NCBI RefSeq assembly: GCF_004571175.1
Contig: NZ_CP038273.1
Coordinates: forward strand, 1,178,001 to 1,242,000
DNA length: 64,000 nt
Reading direction: 5' to 3'
From: Legionella israelensis
GTDB taxonomy: Bacteria > Pseudomonadota > Gammaproteobacteria > Legionellales > Legionellaceae
Both the position numbers and the translations under genes were made by a program. How positions within the stretch are numbered: the first letter of the stretch is position 1; each line of letters begins with the position of its first letter. Positions 59,762 through 64,000 of this stretch are shown here, piece after piece. The notes beneath the pieces were generated by a model. The model saw nothing but the letters and a program-made list of their open reading frames with translations. It made no database searches and was not told the DNA's origin.

Positions 59762-60919
59762 TTATTCACCTCTCCCCGGACGATACGTCTGTCTTATGAT
59801 ATCCCGTCCTGCCTGACGTGTATCAGGAATCAGGTTTTGCACCTCTTTCTTTACGGATTCTTCATCGTCAAGCTCTGCTTTTCCGTTCTTTGCAGGAGGA
59901 ATGCGCATGGATAATTTATCCAGTGGCAAATAAAGGAGATTACCTGCCTTACCATCTACAATGATCTTGGAGGTATTGTTCAATACCTTCTGCATGGTGT
60001 CCAGATACATACGCTCTGACGTCACGAATGGAGAAGCGATGTATTGCGGTAACACCGCCAAAAATTCAGCAACCTCCCCCCTGGCACGCAACACCACCTG
60101 TTCTCTATATGCCTCGGCTTCTTCCGTGATACGTCTGGCGTTACCATTGGCAATAGGAATGACTCGTGCGGCATAAGCCAATGCCTGCTCCTTGAATCGC
60201 TTTTCATCTTCCTGGGCCTTGATGGCATCATCAAAAGCGTCCTGAACGTTTTCAGGAGCTCGCGCCGGCTGAGGCGACACATTAACGATTCTGATGCCCG
60301 TCTTGTAACTGCCAAGAATCTCTATCAATGTCTGTTGAACGCGAGCCCCCCAGACACTTCGTCCTTCGGTAATGATTTGATCAAGATTGGTTGTTCCCAA
60401 CACTTCACGTAAGGCGCTGGAGGTCGCTTGTTGCAAGCTTTCCTGGGGATCAGAAACGTTAAATAAATAATCTTCCAGATCGCCAATATGATATTGCACC
60501 ACAAGAGAAACGGAGACAAGGTTTTCATCCTTCGTTAACATCTGCCCCGAATAGGAATAATCCATCACTCTATCAACATTACGCACAATTTTTGTGGCTA
60601 TGATTCTCGGTATCCAGTGAGGGCCAGGGCCCACCGTTTCTCTGTATTTGCCAAAATAAAGAATGGCGGCTTTTTCCGCAGGATCCACGATAAATATACC
60701 AGCCAACGCCCAGAGGATAACGGCAATGGCAAGAACAAGAATCACCAACAGGCCACCACTTGAATCACGGCCATCTCCACCGTCAGATTTTTTGCCTTTA
60801 CCCCCTAAAAAAGTCTTTTTCAATTTATCCTGAAAGCGCTTTAAGGCTTCATCCAAATCAGGCGGCTGATTTTTACCGCTCCATGGATCTTTATCCTTAT
60901 CCGGATCATTCCATCCCAT
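59762..60919 (-). CDS. hflK: FtsH regulator HflK
   Basis: Partner of HflC in the large cage around FtsH. It starts MGWNDPDKDKDPWSG, the HflK signature, then has a Gly-rich linker, a membrane helix (LLVILVLAIAVILWALAGIF) and the band-7 domain (AAILYFGKYRETVGPGPHWI). I start at 60919, eight bases after GAGGAA; a longer frame adds eight residues. Final length 385 aa. The 540-base gap upstream contains two repeats and no gene. Confidence 0.94.
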   Translation of the reverse strand: MGWNDPDKDKDPWSGKNQPPDLDEALKRFQDKLKKTFLGGKGKKSDGGDGRDSSGGLLVILVLAIAVILWALAGIFIVDPAEKAAILYFGKYRETVGPGPHWIPRIIATKIVRNVDRVMDYSYSGQMLTKDENLVSVSLVVQYHIGDLEDYLFNVSDPQESLQQATSSALREVLGTTNLDQIITEGRSVWGARVQQTLIEILGSYKTGIRIVNVSPQPARAPENVQDAFDDAIKAQEDEKRFKEQALAYAARVIPIANGNARRITEEAEAYREQVVLRARGEVAEFLAVLPQYIASPFVTSERMYLDTMQKVLNNTSKIIVDGKAGNLLYLPLDKLSMRIPPAKNGKAELDDEESVKKEVQNLIPDTRQAGRDIIRQTYRPGRGE

Positions 60920-61140
60920 ATGAGGTTCCTCTACAATGAACACAAAGATAGAATTCTATGGGCTATAAGCCGTTTAAGCAAGTGGGAAGTGGGATTTATG
61001 TTTTAAAAGACAATAAAACATCTCACCCACGGTCCCTGACAGGTATAAACGTTTTTAGTGGCGGTCGGCGCTTAATAACCCAAGCTGAAGCATCTTGATT
61101 TTCCTGTAACTGTAAGGCACAGAAAAAATCAATTTTTACA

Positions 61141-61309
61141 CTCGACTATAGCCATTTTCGTAGCATACGAATCACCGCGGCCTCGACCGCGGTGTTCATG
61201 GTCAATGTATTTATCAAAGCTATTTTACGAGACTTTGATAATACAAATGACCTCCTTTATGGACCCCGTGGTCAAGCCACGGGGATCCGGAAAAATGGCT
61301 AAAATCGAG
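61141..61309. mobile_element. 169-bp MITE-like element with 5-bp target duplication
   Basis: Flanked by TTACA on both sides (61136-61140 and 61310-61314). The ends are an inverted repeat: CTCGACTATAGCCATTTTCG against CTCGATTTTAGCCATTTTTCCG. Inner stems include ACCGCGG/CCGCGGT, TTTATCAAAG/CTTTGATAA and CCCCGTGG-TCAAG-CCACGGGG. There is no coding frame. A second copy, reversed and more diverged, lies at 12941-13102, and a single end lies at 30-52. Length, foldability and target duplication fit a non-autonomous transposable element. Confidence 0.75.
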
Positions 61310-61390
61310 TTACAGTTAAGAAAAATAAATGCCCACAGGGTAGAGCAGCCCATTCACATGGGCTACATAAGGACAGACATTTAATTTAGT

Positions 61391-61464
61391 TACTCATGTT
61401 ATGCAGCTTCGTCTTTTTTACATCCAAGTCTTCTAAAAAATACTGTGCTGCTTAACATGAGTTA
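61391..61464. repeat. ACTCATG-TACGCAGC-family palindrome at the ankyrin gene 3' end
   Basis: TACTCATGTTATGCAGC at the left pairs with GCTGCTTAACATGAGTTA at the right. The right arm contains the stop codon of the ankyrin gene. A separate exact hairpin (AGCCCA/TGGGCT, 61347-61364) lies just beyond. Together they may terminate the ankyrin transcript. Confidence 0.6.
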
Positions 61465-62832
61465 GTTATTCAACATTTGAGTAAGCGTTTGTCCTTTTGC
61501 TGTTTCTTCCATTCGCTTCAACACTTTAGCCGTTCTGCTTTTTGGATGTTCATTGGCATAGTCTGTCACAGATTTCCAGGATGTCATGGTTCCGCAGGCT
61601 ATATTCATATGCATTTTGCTCCAGGGATTACTAATGGTATCATCCTTATACATTTCACGATAAGTCTGGACAAATCGTGCAAACTTCACCTTGTCTGTTT
61701 CTGAGACATGTTCTTTACTAGTACACTCATCTTTATATTTTTTTGTAATCAAGCCTTCAATGATAAGAGGTCTATTGTTTGGTTTGCCGAACAAATGCTT
61801 AAAAGCGGTGCTTAGAGGATTGGTATCATAAAAAAATGAATGTAAATCATCATTTCGATCATGACAGCGGTCAACAAACGCTTCAACTAATTCAGTATGC
61901 TCACTTAAATATTCATTGATTTTTTCAAGCAATTCATCGGCATGATTTTGAAGGAAATTCTTCATAAATTCCTTTCTCGGGAGTTCGGCTCCATAACAAA
62001 GCAAGAGGCTAATGTTGCTTAGAAGACTCTGTTTCTCATCTTTTCCTTTTGCCTCTTTTAATCTCGCACAAGCTAATTCTATAGCGGTCTGCTGCTTGGA
62101 GTTAAGATGTTCAAGATTTGGCTTTTCTACTGCCTCCAATAATCCTCTCATTACCTGCTCACTACCATATTTCGCGGCCAGATGAATAGGATAGTTTTGC
62201 TCCTGATTACAGGAATTATTCAAATCAGCGCCTCTTTTAGCAAGCCCTTCAACCGCTTCTGGGAAATCCAGATAAATTGCGTAATGAATCGGTTGCATCT
62301 CTATGGTCTCTGAATTTTCCTTAACATCAAACGGCTGATGAGGGTTAAGCCTTTCCTGCGAGAGAAGGAATTGAATAAACTTTTTATCTCTTGTCTCAAG
62401 AACAAGCTTTAAAAGGCTATTTCCATCTTTATCATAGGAATTCAAGGAAAATTCCGTATTCTCAATTAGGGTACGGGCCAGTTGCAATTTACCTTCTTTG
62501 GTAGCCTGATGAATAGGGGTTCCGGTATGAAATTTTTGAGATTTCCTCATTAGAATTTGAATGAAAACAAATACATTCTGCTCTTCCTTTTTTCGTTCCT
62601 CTTCATCTTCTGACGCAATTTCTTTTCCTTTTGCCGATGAATGCTCTGCTACTTCCTCTTTTTGCGGCGTCTCTTCATACTGACTTATCAAATAATCGAG
62701 CAGCGTCAGTTGCTTGCCATTGTGATTCCAGTAACTTTGAAAAAAAGAGGTATTTTGTTTGCTGAGATACTGCTCAAATCCCTCTTGATCATTGTTGCGA
62801 ATGAACTCATCTATTGTCTTAAAAGCCACCAT
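61462..62832 (-). CDS. Ankyrin-repeat protein, candidate Dot/Icm effector
   Basis: A 456-aa soluble protein with no signal peptide. A Glu/Lys-rich low-complexity segment lies at about residues 57-86. About four ankyrin repeats follow between about 103 and 265 (GTPIHQATKEGKLQLARTLI; QPIHYAIYLDFPEAVEGLA; YPIHLAAKYGSEQVMRGLLE; QTAIELACARLKEA). The C-terminal 190 residues are helical with no family that I recognise. In Legionella, ankyrin proteins are often injected into the host. The C-terminal 20 residues (KRMEETAKGQTLTQMLNN) contain a short Glu pair and small polar residues, compatible with but not proof of a Dot/Icm signal. AGGGAG precedes the ATG. Confidence 0.8.
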   Translation of the reverse strand: MVAFKTIDEFIRNNDQEGFEQYLSKQNTSFFQSYWNHNGKQLTLLDYLISQYEETPQKEEVAEHSSAKGKEIASEDEEERKKEEQNVFVFIQILMRKSQKFHTGTPIHQATKEGKLQLARTLIENTEFSLNSYDKDGNSLLKLVLETRDKKFIQFLLSQERLNPHQPFDVKENSETIEMQPIHYAIYLDFPEAVEGLAKRGADLNNSCNQEQNYPIHLAAKYGSEQVMRGLLEAVEKPNLEHLNSKQQTAIELACARLKEAKGKDEKQSLLSNISLLLCYGAELPRKEFMKNFLQNHADELLEKINEYLSEHTELVEAFVDRCHDRNDDLHSFFYDTNPLSTAFKHLFGKPNNRPLIIEGLITKKYKDECTSKEHVSETDKVKFARFVQTYREMYKDDTISNPWSKMHMNIACGTMTSWKSVTDYANEHPKSRTAKVLKRMEETAKGQTLTQMLNN

Positions 62833-63025
62833 TTTATCTCCCTCTGGTTAGTTATGTTCAATCCAATTTTTCCGTTGCTACATGCTACACAATGGGCAAT
62901 CAAAGATCAAAATATTGTTAAACCTTTGCAAATTCGTAGATAAGAATATGATTTTTTTAAGGAAAAAGAGGAGGGACAAACAATAGGAGTTTTGCAAATG
63001 ATTTTTCTAAACCCATTATTTTATT

Positions 63026-64000
63026 TCACCCAGCTTTGATCTGGTCCATAACCTCCTGATTCAAATGTTCAATAATTAATCCCAGAAGTTTTACCGCTTG
63101 CTGATAATCCCGTTCATCAAAAACGCCGGCATGTTGATGAGCATAACGTACGGGGATACCGATATTGAGAGCGGGTACCCCTGAACCTGAGGTTTGTAAT
63201 TTGGCGGCATCTTCCCCATAACCTGGCTCGACTTCCAGTTGCACATTGATATGATATTTTTCAGCCAGGGCAAGCACCCAGTTCAGCAGTTCCTGATTAG
63301 GTATCATGCTGCGATCGTAAACAAACAGAGTCGGTCCTTTGCCCAAGCTAATCCGGCCTTTTCGCTCTGACTGCAAGAGTGGATAGTCATCCGCAATGCC
63401 AACTTCAACATTGATGGCTATATCAGGATGGATGCTTTCAAAAAGCGTACTTGCCCCGCGCAGACCAATTTCTTCCTGCACCGTCGCTGCCAGATGTAAC
63501 TGATTGGGTTGCTGATGTTTAATAAGGCGCATGGCATCACTGATGACTGCAAGCCCCAGACGATCGTCCAAAGCCTTAGCCAGAAATCGATGCTCACCCA
63601 AAGAGGTGAAAGCGCTCTCAGGCGTCACTGGCAAACCTGGACGGATGGCAAATTTACTTTCTACTTCTTCACGGCTCGCAGCGCCAATATCAAGAAACAA
63701 GGCGCTAAGTTCGGGAGAACCAGATGGTTTTTTTTCCACAATGTGAGGCGAATCCATGCCGGAATAGGCCTTTACAAGCCCTTTTGCTGTGCTCACCTGC
63801 CATCGTTGTGCATAAGCCACTGAATTATAAATTCCGCCTATTGGAATCACTTTTAAAAATCCTTCCGGAGTAATGGATTCTACCATGAATGCCACTTCAT
63901 CCATATGAGCCATGATAAGAACCCTTGGCCCATCCTGATTGTTCTTATGGCTGCCAATCAGATTACCCATTCCATCTACAGCTAACTTGCTCATGAAAGG
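63026..64000 (-). CDS. M42-family metallopeptidase, cut by the window edge
   Basis: Dinuclear-metal aminopeptidase of the tetrahedral type. Metal and catalytic residues are in MAHMDEVAFMV, AKALDDRLGLAV, TVQEEIGLRGA and near PVRYAHQHAGVFDERD. The frame continues beyond the window end: the M near the edge (MSKLAVDGMGNLIGSH) corresponds to an internal position, since the family normally has about 30-40 residues before the DxxGN-type segment. The 192-base gap to the ankyrin gene has no feature that I can support. Confidence 0.85.
   Translation of the reverse strand, partial: PFMSKLAVDGMGNLIGSHKNNQDGPRVLIMAHMDEVAFMVESITPEGFLKVIPIGGIYNSVAYAQRWQVSTAKGLVKAYSGMDSPHIVEKKPSGSPELSALFLDIGAASREEVESKFAIRPGLPVTPESAFTSLGEHRFLAKALDDRLGLAVISDAMRLIKHQQPNQLHLAATVQEEIGLRGASTLFESIHPDIAINVEVGIADDYPLLQSERKGRISLGKGPTLFVYDRSMIPNQELLNWVLALAEKYHINVQLEVEPGYGEDAAKLQTSGSGVPALNIGIPVRYAHQHAGVFDERDYQQAVKLLGLIIEHLNQEVMDQIKAG

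Overview
The window looks like chromosomal DNA of a Legionella species, probably not L. pneumophila itself. The main evidence is Dot/Icm type IVB secretion region I (dotD-dotC-dotB, dotA-icmV, icmW-icmX). Supporting evidence is a GacA/UvrY-type regulator matching LetA, a GC-poor gammaproteobacterial gene set, an ankyrin protein of effector type, and many short hairpin-rich intergenic repeats. Most genes are housekeeping and intact.

Layout. 0-1.2 kb: letA, split by a 253-bp hairpin-rich insertion. 1.3-6.8 kb: phenylalanine hydroxylase, a HAD-nucleotidyltransferase fusion, an MscS channel, a YdjM-like membrane protein and a CinA-like protein. 6.7-12.7 kb: obgE, rpmA, rplU, a candidate small RNA, rplY, pth, ychF, ispB. 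13.2-23.3 kb: tRNA-Pro, then a long minus-strand envelope cluster that is transcribed uppS-cdsA-rseP-bamA-skp-lpxD-fabZ-lpxA-crcB-serS. 23.5-27.4 kb: an AT-rich island with a 646-aa orphan gene and an IS982-type element, bracketed by two direct copies of a 140-bp structured repeat. 27.6-33.6 kb: two alpha/beta hydrolases, rpoH and ftsY-ftsE-ftsX. 33.7-36.9 kb: an M16 peptidase pair and rsmD. 36.9-45.1 kb: Dot/Icm region I. 45.2-53.6 kb: a heptosyltransferase, a zinc-finger protein, then miaA, mutL, amiB, tsaE, nnr, and sspA-sspB. 53.9-56.5 kb: cytochrome bc1 (petABC). 56.9-64 kb: a Cys-rich mini-lipoprotein, purA, a DUF2065 protein, hflK-hflC, an ankyrin protein and an M42 peptidase cut by the window edge.

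How the genes fit together. DotC and DotD are outer-membrane lipoproteins of the secretion core. DotB is the cytoplasmic ATPase. DotA, IcmV and IcmX are membrane or periplasmic parts, and IcmW is a chaperone subunit. LetA would normally link nutrient stress to the transmissive phase, when this secretion system matters most, so its interruption is the most striking observation. The ankyrin protein and the 646-aa orphan are candidate clients of the system, on inference only.

The most unusual feature overall is a set of non-coding, foldable repeats of several families. One sits inside letA, one interrupts another repeat upstream of tRNA-Pro, one has a 5-bp target duplication, and two supply or contain the stop codon of the neighbouring gene (miaA and the ankyrin gene). 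I saw no CRISPR array, rRNA operon, prophage or replication origin. All family assignments come from reading motifs by eye; no database search was run.
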